Assembly: GCA_017307855.1 (NCBI GenBank)
Contig: JAFKGD010000006.1
Coordinates: forward strand, 62,001 to 126,000
Source: Burkholderiales bacterium
GTDB lineage: Bacteria > Pseudomonadota > Gammaproteobacteria > Burkholderiales > Burkholderiaceae_C
DNA length: 64,000 bases
Reading direction: 5' to 3'
Part shown: piece after piece, positions 17,943 through 29,667 of the stretch
How positions within the stretch are numbered: the stretch's first letter is position 1
Layout: every line of letters begins with the position of its first letter
Notes under the pieces: generated by a model
Seen by the model: only the letters and a program-made list of their open reading frames with translations
Database searches by the model: none
Told to the model about the DNA's origin: nothing
Translations under genes and position numbers: made by a program

Positions 17943-19355
17943 TCAGCGGTTGTAGGCGGTTTCGCCGTGGGACGTGATGTCCAGGCCTTCGCGCTCGGCT
18001 TCTTCGCTCACACGCAGACCGATGACCAGGTCGGCGATCTTGTAGGCGATGAAGGCCACCACGCCGGACCAGACGATCGTGAAGATCACGCTCTTGATCT
18101 GGATCCAGACTTGCGCGCCCATCGAGAACGTGTCGGGGGTCAGGCCGCCCGTGCCGCCCAGGCTCTGGGCGGCGAACACGCCAGTCAGGATGGCGCCGAC
18201 GATGCCGCCCACGCCGTGCACACCGAACACGTCGAACGAGTCATCCGCGCCCAGCATCTTCTTGAGACCCGTGACACCCCACAGGCACACCACGCCGGCG
18301 ATCAGGCCGAGCACGATGGAGCCCATCGGGCCGACGAAGCCGGCGGCCGGCGTGACAGCCACGAGGCCGGCCACGGCACCCGACGCTGCACCCAGCATCG
18401 ACGCCTTGCCCTTGCCCAGCGCTTCACCGGCGATCCACGACAGCGTGGCGGCGGCAGTGGCCAGCACGGTGTTGATGAAGGCCAGGCCCGCACCGCCGTT
18501 GGCTGCACCGGCGGAGCCGGCGTTGAAGCCGAACCAGCCCACCCACAGCAGCGAGGCGCCCACCATCGTCAGCGTCAGGCTGTGCGGCGTGAAGGCTTCC
18601 TTGCCGTAGCCCAGGCGCTTGCCGAGCACGTAGGCACCCACCAGGCCGGCGACACCGGCGTTGATGTGCACCACGGTGCCGCCCGCGAAGTCGAGCGCGC
18701 CGTCGGCCGCCAGCAGGCCGCCGCCCCACACGATGTGGGCCATCGGCACGTAGCTGAACGTGAACCAGATGATGGCGAACAGCACGACCGCGCCGAACTT
18801 GATGCGCTCGGCGAACGAGCCCACGATCAGCGCCACGGTGATGGCGGCGAAGGTGCCCTGGAACGAGATGAACACGTATTCAGGGATGGTGGCCAGCGCA
18901 CCGAAGGTGTCAGGCGTGACGCCCTTCAGGAAGATCTTGTCGAAGCCGCCGAAGAACTTGCCTTCGCCCGAGAACGCCAGGCTGTAGCCGTAGATGGCCC
19001 ACAGCAGGCTGATCAGCGAGAAGATCACGAAGACCTGCATCAGCACCGACAGCATGTTCTTGGAGCGGGCCAGGCCGCCGTAGAACAGCGCGAGGCCGGG
19101 CAGGGTCATCAGGATGACCAGCAGGGTGGAGGTCAGCATCCAGGCGGTGTCGCCGGAATCGACCTTGGGCGCGGGCGCTGCGGCGGCGGGCGCTTCAGCG
19201 GCGGCGGGAGCAGCGGCCGGAGCGGCTGCAGCAGCGGGGGCGGCTTCGGCGGGAGCCGAGGCTGCGGGTTCGGCAGCGGGGGCCTGGGCGATGGCGAGCG
19301 TGCCACCAGCCAGCAGGCTCAGACCCAGCGCGAGGGATGCGAGCAGTTTTTTCAT
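17943..19355 (-). CDS. amtB: ammonium transporter AmtB
   Basis: The 470-aa product has a signal sequence (MKKLLASLALGLSLLAGG) and an unusual linker of about 40 residues, almost entirely Ala, Pro and Glu. The standard eleven-helix Amt core follows. Core signatures include DTAWMLTSTLLVILMTLPG near 69, FYGGLARSKN near 92 and FGVHGVGGIVG near 388. The product conducts ammonium and is gated by the PII protein encoded just upstream. It is 27 bp downstream of glnK and ends in an intrinsic terminator. Transcription most likely comes from the sigma-54 promoter ahead of the porin gene. Confidence 0.97.
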   Translation of the reverse strand: MKKLLASLALGLSLLAGGTLAIAQAPAAEPAASAPAEAAPAAAAAPAAAPAAAEAPAAAAPAPKVDSGDTAWMLTSTLLVILMTLPGLALFYGGLARSKNMLSVLMQVFVIFSLISLLWAIYGYSLAFSGEGKFFGGFDKIFLKGVTPDTFGALATIPEYVFISFQGTFAAITVALIVGSFAERIKFGAVVLFAIIWFTFSYVPMAHIVWGGGLLAADGALDFAGGTVVHINAGVAGLVGAYVLGKRLGYGKEAFTPHSLTLTMVGASLLWVGWFGFNAGSAGAANGGAGLAFINTVLATAAATLSWIAGEALGKGKASMLGAASGAVAGLVAVTPAAGFVGPMGSIVLGLIAGVVCLWGVTGLKKMLGADDSFDVFGVHGVGGIVGAILTGVFAAQSLGGTGGLTPDTFSMGAQVWIQIKSVIFTIVWSGVVAFIAYKIADLVIGLRVSEEAEREGLDITSHGETAYNR

Positions 19356-19382
19356 GTCGGTGTCTTCTTTCTCTGATGCGGC

Positions 19383-19775
<393 letters not shown>

Positions 19776-20486
19776 TTACATGGCCTTGGTGATCGAGACG
19801 ACCAGCACGTTCTGGTTGACCGAAGCGCCGTCGGCCTTGCCGAGGAACGAATTCTTCTTGCTGCCGCCGACCAGCGCGCCGCCCAGCGAGAAGCCGTTGC
19901 CCAGGTCATAGGCCACTCCGACGCTGTAGTCCGAGTAGTCGGGGATGCCAGCGTTGTTGACAGCACTCTTGAATTGCGTGAAGCCGACCGACGCCTTCAG
20001 CGTGAGCTTGGGGGCAATTTCCTGCGCATAGGCCAGGTTGAGGTAGCCCGTGCCCTTGCCATCAGTCAGGCCGAAGTATTCGTCGGTCACGGTATGCGAG
20101 TACTTGGCCGAGAACGGGCCGTAGCCAAGGCCCAGGTACAGCTCGGTCGTGTTGGCGGCAGCAGCGCCGGGGTATTGGTAGCGCAGTGCGCCGACGTCGA
20201 AGCCGATGCCGCCCGCTTCGAACTTGTAGCCGGCGTAGAAATCGCTCTCGAGGCTGTTGCCAGCCCAGTCGACGGTGGAGTTCCAGTTGCCGACGTAGAA
20301 GCCGCTGGCGTGGGCGTAGTCGAAACCACCCTGGAGAGCGGGCGTGAACTTGCCGGCGCGCAGATCCTGGTCCTGGCCGCGGAACTTGTAGTTGCTAACC
20401 AGGCTGACGTTGGCGCTCAGTTGTGCGCTGGCGATCATGGGCAGTGCGGCCAGGGCGGCGACGGCCAGGGTCTTCGTGAACTTCAT
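19776..20486 (-). CDS. TorF-family putative outer-membrane porin
   Basis: The 236-aa product has a signal peptide (cleavage near ASA-Q, residue 22) and a mature beta-rich sequence of alternating aromatic strands. It begins LSANVSLVSNYKFRG, the signature of the TorF/TIGR02001 porin-like family. The C-terminal segment VLVVSITKAM is strand-like. Linkage to glnK-amtB and a nitrogen-type promoter suggest an outer-membrane route for ammonium or another nitrogen source (inference). The ATG at 20486 is set by the signal peptide and a GGAGAG site. A much longer open frame upstream is a shadow of comM. Confidence 0.85.
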   Translation of the reverse strand: MKFTKTLAVAALAALPMIASAQLSANVSLVSNYKFRGQDQDLRAGKFTPALQGGFDYAHASGFYVGNWNSTVDWAGNSLESDFYAGYKFEAGGIGFDVGALRYQYPGAAAANTTELYLGLGYGPFSAKYSHTVTDEYFGLTDGKGTGYLNLAYAQEIAPKLTLKASVGFTQFKSAVNNAGIPDYSDYSVGVAYDLGNGFSLGGALVGGSKKNSFLGKADGASVNQNVLVVSITKAM

Positions 20487-20529
20487 CAGGTGCTCTCCGT
20501 TGGGTTGATAAAAACGACGGAGAGCCAAA

Positions 20530-20545
20530 AGCATGGAGCGTGCCA
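20530..20545 (-). promoter_or_regulatory. sigma-54 promoter of porin-glnK-amtB
   Basis: On the minus strand the sequence is TGGCACGCTCCATGCT, with the -24 GG and -12 GC separated by exactly ten bases, as sigma-54 (RpoN) requires. The predicted transcription start near 20519 lies 33 bp ahead of the porin ATG. Confidence 0.82.
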
Positions 20546-20619
20546 AAGTCCAGGAGCCCGTGGGGATATGGAAACGCCTTGTCACGGACATGATTCGCTG
20601 CCGAAACCCGCCATTAGCA

Positions 20620-20636
20620 TGCACAAGACAGGTGCG
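20620..20636. promoter_or_regulatory. NtrC-like enhancer site
   Basis: TGCAC-N7-GTGCG differs by one base from the NtrC consensus TGCAC-N7-GTGCA. It is centred about 110 bp upstream of the predicted sigma-54 start, the usual position for an NtrC enhancer. A second half-site, TGCAC, is at 20669-20673. Confidence 0.65.
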
Positions 20637-20697
20637 GAGAGTCAGGACGTCCGGACAACCGGCATGAATGCACCAAATCAGGGATGGAGTTGTTCCA

Positions 20698-22239
20698 ATG
20701 AGTCTTGCTTTGGTGCAGAGCCGCGCGCTGCTCGGGCTGCAGTCGCCGTCGGTCACCGTCGAGGTCCACCTCGCCAACGGCCTGCCCAGCTTCACACTGG
20801 TGGGGCTGGCCGACACCGAAGTCAAGGAGGCACGCGAGCGCGTACGGGCTGCCTTGCAGATGAGCGGGCTCGCCTTCCCCACCAACAAGCGCATCACCGT
20901 CAATCTGGCACCCGCCGACCTGCCCAAGGATTCGGGCCGGTTCGACCTGCCGATCGCCCTGGGCATCCTGGCTGCCAGCGGCCAGGTCGATACGGCGCGG
21001 CTAGCCGGCCACGAGTTCGCGGGCGAGCTGTCGCTCTCGGGCGAGTTGCGGCCGGTGCGCGGCGCCCTGGCCATGGGACTGGCCGTGCGCGGCGCAGCCA
21101 CGCGCCTGGTGTTGCCGCGTGCCAGTGCGGCCGAGGCGGCGCTGGTGCCCGACGCCACGGTGTTCGGGGCGCGCCATCTGCTCGACGTGGTGGCACGTTT
21201 CGCTCCCCTGTCGGATGAGGCGCCGGCCGAGGCCTCTGGCGACGGCTTCGTGCGCATGGAGGCTACGCCGCCGTCCGTCGGCACACCCGAGGGACCTGAC
21301 CTGATCGACGTGAAAGGCCAGACGGCTGCCCGCCGCGCACTGGAGATCGCAGCGGCCGGAAACCACAGCCTGCTCATGGTCGGCCCGCCGGGCTCGGGCA
21401 AGTCCATGCTCGCGCAGCGGCTGGCCGGCCTGTTGCCCCCGATGACGGTGGACGAGGCGCTGGAGAGCGCGGCCGTGGCCAGCCTGGCGGGCGGCCTGGC
21501 GCCCAGCCGCTGGCGACAGCGGCCCACACGCTCGCCCCACCATTCGGCCAGCGCCGTCGCGCTGGTGGGTGGCGGATCGCCGCCGCGGCCGGGCGAGATC
21601 TCGCTGGCCCACCACGGCGTGCTGTTCCTCGACGAGCTGCCCGAATTCCCGCGCGCCGCGCTGGAGGCGCTGCGCGAGCCCATGGAAACCGGCCACATCA
21701 CCATCTCGCGCGCGGCGCTGGCCTGCGACTTCCCGGCACGCTTCCAGTTCGTGGCAGCCATGAATCCCTGCCCCTGCGGCTGGCTGGGTTCGCGCCGGCG
21801 GGCCTGCCGCTGCACGCCCGACCAGGTGGCGCGCTACCAGGGCCGCATCAGCGGCCCGCTGCTCGATCGCATCGACCTGCAGATCGAGGTGGCGGCGCTC
21901 GATCCGGGCGAGTTGCTGACGGCGCCGCCGGGCGAGCCCAGCGCCGGTCCCCGCGCGCGGGCCGCCGCCGCGCGCGAACGTGCGCAGTCGCGCCAGGGCA
22001 AGCCCAACCAGGCGCTCGCCGGCGCCGAGATCGACCGCCACGCCGCGCTCGACGCGGTGGCGCGCGGCATGCTCGACAAGGTGGCGCAGCGACTGGCGTG
22101 GTCGGCCCGCGCCACCCACCGTGCGCTGCGGGTGGCGCGCACCATCGCCGACCTGGCAGGCTCTGCCGCCATCGAGGCCGCGCATGTGGCCGAGGCCGTG
22201 CAGTACCGGCGGGCGCTGCCGGGGTCGGCAGCGTTGTGA
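20698..22239 (+). CDS. comM: ComM/YifB-family Mg-chelatase-like AAA+ ATPase
   Basis: The 513-aa protein has the N-terminal MSLALVQSRALLG segment and a ChlI-like domain, then Walker A GPPGSGKS at about residue 229 and Walker B LFLDELPEF near 309. Family motifs MNPCPCGW and RISGPLLDRIDL follow near 358 and 382. In transformable bacteria ComM is a helicase that drives branch migration during chromosomal integration of transforming DNA. The ATG at 20698 matches the family start. An in-frame ATG ten codons earlier is less likely. It is divergent from the porin operon and does not share its sigma-54 promoter. Confidence 0.92.
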   Translation: MSLALVQSRALLGLQSPSVTVEVHLANGLPSFTLVGLADTEVKEARERVRAALQMSGLAFPTNKRITVNLAPADLPKDSGRFDLPIALGILAASGQVDTARLAGHEFAGELSLSGELRPVRGALAMGLAVRGAATRLVLPRASAAEAALVPDATVFGARHLLDVVARFAPLSDEAPAEASGDGFVRMEATPPSVGTPEGPDLIDVKGQTAARRALEIAAAGNHSLLMVGPPGSGKSMLAQRLAGLLPPMTVDEALESAAVASLAGGLAPSRWRQRPTRSPHHSASAVALVGGGSPPRPGEISLAHHGVLFLDELPEFPRAALEALREPMETGHITISRAALACDFPARFQFVAAMNPCPCGWLGSRRRACRCTPDQVARYQGRISGPLLDRIDLQIEVAALDPGELLTAPPGEPSAGPRARAAAARERAQSRQGKPNQALAGAEIDRHAALDAVARGMLDKVAQRLAWSARATHRALRVARTIADLAGSAAIEAAHVAEAVQYRRALPGSAAL

Positions 22240-22300
22240 CACCGACGGCGCCGCCAGAATGGCTCACCGCTGCCTGCGCTGATCCGTGCAGGAGCATCTG

Positions 22301-23215
22301 TCAGTCGGTCGTCTGCCCCGGGCCCGAGGTTGGCCCCCTGGCGGCCTCGCCCAGCAGCCAGTCGCGAAACCGGATCACGAACGAGTCCTCGGCCAGCCGG
22401 TTGGGGTAGATCAGATGGAAGGCGTCGCCTGAATCCACGCATTGTGCGAAGGGGGCGACGAGGCGTCCGGCCTTCAGGTCGTCTTCCACCAGCGCCAACT
22501 GGCCCAACGCGACACCCGCGCCATCCAGGGCCATCTGATAGGCCAGGCTGACGCTCTCGAATGTCATGCCGCGGTCCGGGTCGATGCCGACGGCGCCTGC
22601 AGCGGCCAGCCACAAGCGCCAGTAGCCGGGCCTCGCGGCGGACTGCAGCAGCGTGGTGCGCGCCAGGTCGGAGGGGCTCGTCATCGGGCCGAGACGCTGC
22701 AGCAATGCCGGGCTGCAGACGGGCGTCAGCTCGATGTCCACGAGCCGGTGGCTGACGCAACCGGGCCAGTTGCCTCGGCCGATGCGGATCGCCACGTCGG
22801 TCGTGCGCGTGCTGAAGTCGATCGGCCCCAGCGACGTGGTGAAGACGACGTCGCGGTCGGGCTCGGCGGCACGGAACGCCGGCAGGCGCGGCACCAGCCA
22901 CCGCAGCCCGAAAGTCATCGAGCACCAGATGTGCAGGGGGTCGCGCCCTTTGGTTGACTTTATTTCGTCCGTCGCCTCACTCAACCGGAGCAATGCCTCG
23001 CTCACGCGACGCAGATAGAGCGTGCCACTGTGGGTCAGCGAAACCCGCCGGTTCGAGCGCTTGAACAACGCGGCACCCAGATGTTCTTCAAGCAGCGCCA
23101 GCTGGCGACTCACGGCGCCAGGCGTGACGTGCAGCTCTTCGGCGGCCTGCTTGACGCTGCCCCGGCGCCCGACGGCCTCGAAAGCGCGGACGGCATTCAA
23201 CGGTGGCAGGCTCAT
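22301..23215 (-). CDS. LysR-family regulator, GcvA-like
   Basis: The 304-aa LysR protein begins MSLPPLNAVRAFEAVGR, the start of the GcvA-type subgroup, with the winged helix at about residues 5-65. The substrate-binding domain follows. It is divergent from the DctP-like/Bug/RraA-like genes and probably controls them. The intergenic region is about 180 bp. Confidence 0.88.
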   Translation of the reverse strand: MSLPPLNAVRAFEAVGRRGSVKQAAEELHVTPGAVSRQLALLEEHLGAALFKRSNRRVSLTHSGTLYLRRVSEALLRLSEATDEIKSTKGRDPLHIWCSMTFGLRWLVPRLPAFRAAEPDRDVVFTTSLGPIDFSTRTTDVAIRIGRGNWPGCVSHRLVDIELTPVCSPALLQRLGPMTSPSDLARTTLLQSAARPGYWRLWLAAAGAVGIDPDRGMTFESVSLAYQMALDGAGVALGQLALVEDDLKAGRLVAPFAQCVDSGDAFHLIYPNRLAEDSFVIRFRDWLLGEAARGPTSGPGQTTD

Positions 23216-23396
23216 GTCGTTTCGATTCAGGAAAACTCAACCAGTGCGTCAGTTTAAATCGGTTGAGGGCACCCAGCGGGTGAGGAAGAATCCGCAGGAA
23301 CGGCCGAGCGCCACGACATGCCGCGTCGGCCCCATCGACGCGCTTCACACTGCGGCAACGCCGCGCTGACACGAACAAACCCACGGGACACATCCA

Positions 23397-24428
23397 ATGG
23401 CTGGTACAGGCGCGCAAGACGTCACACTGAAACTGCAGGCGGTCTGGAGCGAAGACTCGGTGCTGCACGAGTTCGCGATGGACTACGTCCATATCGTCAA
23501 TGCGATCGGCGCAGGGCGGATCCGCCTGGAAATGCTGCCGCGCGGCGCGGTCGTGCGTCGCGGCGGTGACCTCCAGGGCGCGGTCGCCTCCGGTGCCCTC
23601 GATGCTGCCCACGGCGTCGCGTCGAACCAGTACGCGAAGGACAAGGCCTATGCCCTCTTCACGACCCCGCCCTCGTTCGGATGGAACTCCGTGCAGATGC
23701 TCGGCTGGATGCGATACGGCGGCGGCCAGGCCCTGTATGACGAACTCGTGCAGAAGGTGCACGGCCAGAACATCACCGGCTACCTGGTGGGCCCGATGCC
23801 GACCCAACCGCTGGGCTGGTTCAAGAAGCCGATCAACTCTCCAGACGACCTGAAAGGCCTGAAGTACCGCACCGGCGGCCTGTCCGCCGACGTCAGCCGC
23901 ATTCTGGGAATGGAGCCTGTGCTGATTCCCGGCAACGAAACGGCCGACGCCCTGGCCAGCGGCCAGGTCGATGCCGCCGAATATCTGAATCCCACGATCG
24001 ACCGCCAGGTCGGCCTGTCGAAGAGCGCGCCGATCTATGTCGTGCAGGGCTATCACCAGGTGTGCGAGTGCTTCGAGGTGATCTACAACAAGTCCAGGCT
24101 CGATGCGCTCGGCGACGAGGTCAAGCAGCTTCTCGACATTGCGGCAGACGCAGCGTCGTCGTCGATGCTCTACAAGCAGATGGCGTATTACCCGCGCGAC
24201 CTGGAAAAAATCAGATCCGAAGACAAGGTCACCGTGGTGCAGGCGCCGGAGAGTGTCCTGGAAGCCCAGTTGCAAGCCTGGGCAAAGGTCATCGAGGATT
24301 TGTCCATCGATCCTTTCTTCAGGAAGGTCATCGACAGCCAGCGCGCGTGGACGAAGCGCGTGATCGGATTCGATCTGCAATGGGATGCACCGCGCGAACG
24401 TGCATTCGCCTTCTTCAACAAACCTTGA
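23397..24428 (+). CDS. DctP-like TRAP solute-binding protein lacking a signal peptide
   Basis: The 343-aa product aligns by eye with mature TRAP-T solute receptors. It has VTLKLQAVWSEDS near the start, LKGLKYRTGGL near residue 156, and later helices that include the VDAAEYLNP segment. It lacks any signal sequence. The frame opens only nine codons upstream of ATG 23397, at a stop at 23367-23369, and no hydrophobic leader is seen in the other frames upstream. No DctQ or DctM membrane genes are adjacent. It is either a 5'-truncated remnant or a cytoplasmic protein. A Bug protein and an RraA-like protein follow. Confidence 0.75.
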   Translation: MAGTGAQDVTLKLQAVWSEDSVLHEFAMDYVHIVNAIGAGRIRLEMLPRGAVVRRGGDLQGAVASGALDAAHGVASNQYAKDKAYALFTTPPSFGWNSVQMLGWMRYGGGQALYDELVQKVHGQNITGYLVGPMPTQPLGWFKKPINSPDDLKGLKYRTGGLSADVSRILGMEPVLIPGNETADALASGQVDAAEYLNPTIDRQVGLSKSAPIYVVQGYHQVCECFEVIYNKSRLDALGDEVKQLLDIAADAASSSMLYKQMAYYPRDLEKIRSEDKVTVVQAPESVLEAQLQAWAKVIEDLSIDPFFRKVIDSQRAWTKRVIGFDLQWDAPRERAFAFFNKP

Positions 24429-24520
24429 AGCCGCTGCGGCGGCGCCCGTCGGTGACGACGGCCGGATCCTGCCTGCCGCACGCATGACATCTGTTGACGT
24501 TTCATAAAAAGGAGACTCTC

Positions 24521-25489
24521 GTGTTCTTACGGTCCGTACTCTTGAACCTGGCTGTCGTTGCCGCCTTCCTTCCCGGGGTCTCCAGGGCCCAGGCGCCTTC
24601 GGAGCCAATAAGGCTGGTCGTGGGCTTTGCGCCTGGCGGCCCCACGGATGCCGTGGCCCGCATCGCGGCGGAAATCCTGACCGCCCGGCTGGGCGTCCCC
24701 GCCGTCGTTGACAACCGCCCCGGCGCCAGCGGCGCGATCGCCGCCAGCGCGGTCTCCAACGCCAAGCCCGACGGCAACACCTTGCTGGTGAACGTCGTGG
24801 CCGACATCGTCAACCCGGTGACCGCGCGCGAGAAGGACAACGTCATCACCCGGCGCTTCATGCCCGTGGTGCTGCTGGCCGAGTCTCCCAACGTGCTGGT
24901 GGTGCATCCTTCCGTGAAGGCCAACACGGCCAAGGAACTGATCGAGCTCGCACGCTCGAGCCCGAAGGACACGCTGAGCTATGGCTCCGCGGGTGCGGGT
25001 ACGGTGAGCCACCTGTCCGGCGTGCTGTTCTCCGACGCCACGGGCGTCTCCATGGTGCACATCCCCTACAAGGGCACGGGGCCCGCGCAGATCGACCTGC
25101 TCGCCGGCCGGGTGCCGCTGATGTTCGACAACCTGATCAACGGGCTCGCCAACGCCCGGGCGGGCAAGGTCAGGGCGCTTGCCGTGACCTCGACACAGCG
25201 GTGGGCCGGTGCGCCCGAGTTGCCGACGCTGGCCGAAGTCGGGCTGCCCAACACCGATCTCCTGTCCGTCTTCGGACTGGTGGCGCCACTGAACACACCG
25301 AAGGCCACCATCGACCGCATCGCTTCCGCCTTGCTGCAGGGCCTGGCGACGCCCGAGATCCGCCAACGGCTCAATCAGGTCGGTGCGGCACCCGGCACCC
25401 TGAATGCCCAGGCCTACGGCGCCTACCTCGACACGCAAATCCAGCGCTGGGAGAAGCTGCTCGCGGAAGGCAAGCTCGACCTGAAGTGA
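24521..25489 (+). CDS. Bug/TctC-family periplasmic substrate-binding protein
   Basis: The 322-aa protein has a hydrophobic signal ending near SRA-Q (residue 23). It then shows RLVVGFAPGGPTDA, VVDNRPGASG and the VHIPYKGTGPA motif near residue 183, all standard for Bug receptors. I chose the GTG at 24521, which has an excellent AAGGAG site 7 bp upstream. A frame starting 27 bp earlier would push basic residues before the leader. No TctAB permease is nearby. It sits with a DctP-like and an RraA-like gene. Confidence 0.9.
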   Translation: MFLRSVLLNLAVVAAFLPGVSRAQAPSEPIRLVVGFAPGGPTDAVARIAAEILTARLGVPAVVDNRPGASGAIAASAVSNAKPDGNTLLVNVVADIVNPVTAREKDNVITRRFMPVVLLAESPNVLVVHPSVKANTAKELIELARSSPKDTLSYGSAGAGTVSHLSGVLFSDATGVSMVHIPYKGTGPAQIDLLAGRVPLMFDNLINGLANARAGKVRALAVTSTQRWAGAPELPTLAEVGLPNTDLLSVFGLVAPLNTPKATIDRIASALLQGLATPEIRQRLNQVGAAPGTLNAQAYGAYLDTQIQRWEKLLAEGKLDLK

Positions 25490-25596
25490 CCCGGGCCAAC
25501 GCCAGAGCCTGCCCGAAGGCCTCCGCATCGCGGCGGCTGACCGCCCGGTGGGCTGCGGCGCCAACGATCCAACGACCACCTCATTGAAGAAAAACG

Positions 25597-26319
25597 ATGC
25601 AGAAAAAACTAACAGGCAAGATCGACGCCTCGAACATCAAGGCCTTCGAATTACCTCCCGTCCGCGACGGCCTTCTCGACGACTTCAGGGCCCTGGGCGA
25701 CGCCAGCGGTGTCGTCTCGGACATCCTCGACGAACTCGGCATCACCGGAGCGCTGGCAGCATCGTTCCTGCGGCCCACGATGGCCGGAGCGGTCGCCGTC
25801 GGCACCGCTCTCACGGTGCGCAACGTGCCGCTGCGCCAGCATCCCTACGAGGCGGCCCGCGCCAAGGTCAACGGCATGGCCGAGTTCGAGGCCCACAACC
25901 TGGCCAAGCCCGGCGACATGATCGTCATCCAGGGTGTCTCTGGTGTGTCGAACATGGGCGGCATCTCTGCCCAGACCGGCCGGCGCCAGGGTGAGGTCGG
26001 CGCCATCGTGGAAGGCGGTATCCGCGACGTGCCGCATTCCCGGTCGGTGGGCTATCCGCTCTGGGCGTCGGAAGTGACACCGGTCACCGGCAAGTGGCGC
26101 ATCCAGACGGTGGAGATCAACGGCGACATCCAGATCGGCGGCATCCGCGTGTCGCCTGGCGACATCGTCCTGGCCGATGACACCGGCGTGTGCTTCATCC
26201 CCCGCGAGCGGGCCGAAGAGGTGCTGGCGCTGTCTCAGAAGAAGGTGGCCGCCGAAGGCCGCAAATGCCAGTTGATCGACGAAGGCATGCCGGTGGCAGA
26301 CCTGCCCACCAACGCCTGA
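25597..26319 (+). CDS. RraA-like / HMG aldolase-family protein
   Basis: The 240-aa protein of the RraA/4-hydroxy-4-methyl-2-oxoglutarate aldolase fold carries the VEGGIRD motif near residue 146, which supplies a substrate arginine and a metal aspartate. It also has ADDTGVCFIPRERAEEV near 196. The family includes Mg-dependent pyruvate aldolases and oxaloacetate decarboxylases of aromatic degradation. Its place behind two solute receptors favours catabolism over RNase E inhibition (inference). Confidence 0.83.
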   Translation: MQKKLTGKIDASNIKAFELPPVRDGLLDDFRALGDASGVVSDILDELGITGALAASFLRPTMAGAVAVGTALTVRNVPLRQHPYEAARAKVNGMAEFEAHNLAKPGDMIVIQGVSGVSNMGGISAQTGRRQGEVGAIVEGGIRDVPHSRSVGYPLWASEVTPVTGKWRIQTVEINGDIQIGGIRVSPGDIVLADDTGVCFIPRERAEEVLALSQKKVAAEGRKCQLIDEGMPVADLPTNA

Positions 26320-26358
26320 CGGTCACCCCTGCTGCGACAGGCGGCAGGGGGTCGGCGC

Positions 26359-26889
26359 TCAGCGGGGGGCGGCCTCCAGCACCTGCCCTTGCGCGATCGG
26401 CGTGCGCCCGGCGAGCAGCGTGAATTTCGTGCCGGCGGGCAGCTTGGGGCCCGCGGTTTCGGCCCGCAGGAACTGCGCATCGAACGTGGCCGGCACGCCG
26501 GGCTCGGGCTCATGGCCCGAGGGCACGTGCAGGCGCGCGGTGAAGCCTTCGGAGCCCACGACCAGGATGCAGGGGAACAGCCCGACGCGGATCGGCCGCG
26601 CGGCCTGCGGCACCGGCGGAGGCAGCAGGGTGATCTCGATCTGCGCATGGCGCTCGAACGCCGCGCCGTCGGCAAAGCCCATGGGCTGCGATGGCGTCTT
26701 CGCGCGCTGGATCAGCCACGCGATGATGTTGCCCACGATGGGCAGCCACAGCACCAGCAGCAGCGATCCCATGTCGCGCGCCAGCGAGGGATCCGGTGCC
26801 AGCCAGCGCACCAGCCCGCCACCCACGGCCAGCATCAGCAGCACCCCGGTGATGATCTGCCGGCGCGAGGAAATGTTGCTCTTGCTCAT
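26359..26889 (-). CDS. membrane protein of unknown function downstream of metH
   Basis: The 176-aa product has two hydrophobic segments (about residues 12-30 and 41-60). A soluble C-terminal domain of about 100 residues follows, rich in beta strands and prolines and reminiscent of a small beta-barrel. I do not recognise a family. It follows the metH C-terminal gene by 24 bp on the same strand, so it is probably co-transcribed. Confidence 0.7.
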   Translation of the reverse strand: MSKSNISSRRQIITGVLLMLAVGGGLVRWLAPDPSLARDMGSLLLVLWLPIVGNIIAWLIQRAKTPSQPMGFADGAAFERHAQIEITLLPPPVPQAARPIRVGLFPCILVVGSEGFTARLHVPSGHEPEPGVPATFDAQFLRAETAGPKLPAGTKFTLLAGRTPIAQGQVLEAAPR

Positions 26890-26913
26890 CTGAATGACCG
26901 GTGCTCGGCCCGC

Positions 26914-29667
<2,754 letters not shown>

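Noticed and set aside
19150-19300. Apparent tandem repeat in the amtB 5' region
   Set aside because: It is simple Ala/Pro/Glu low-complexity coding sequence for a linker after the signal peptide, not a mobile or regulatory repeat.
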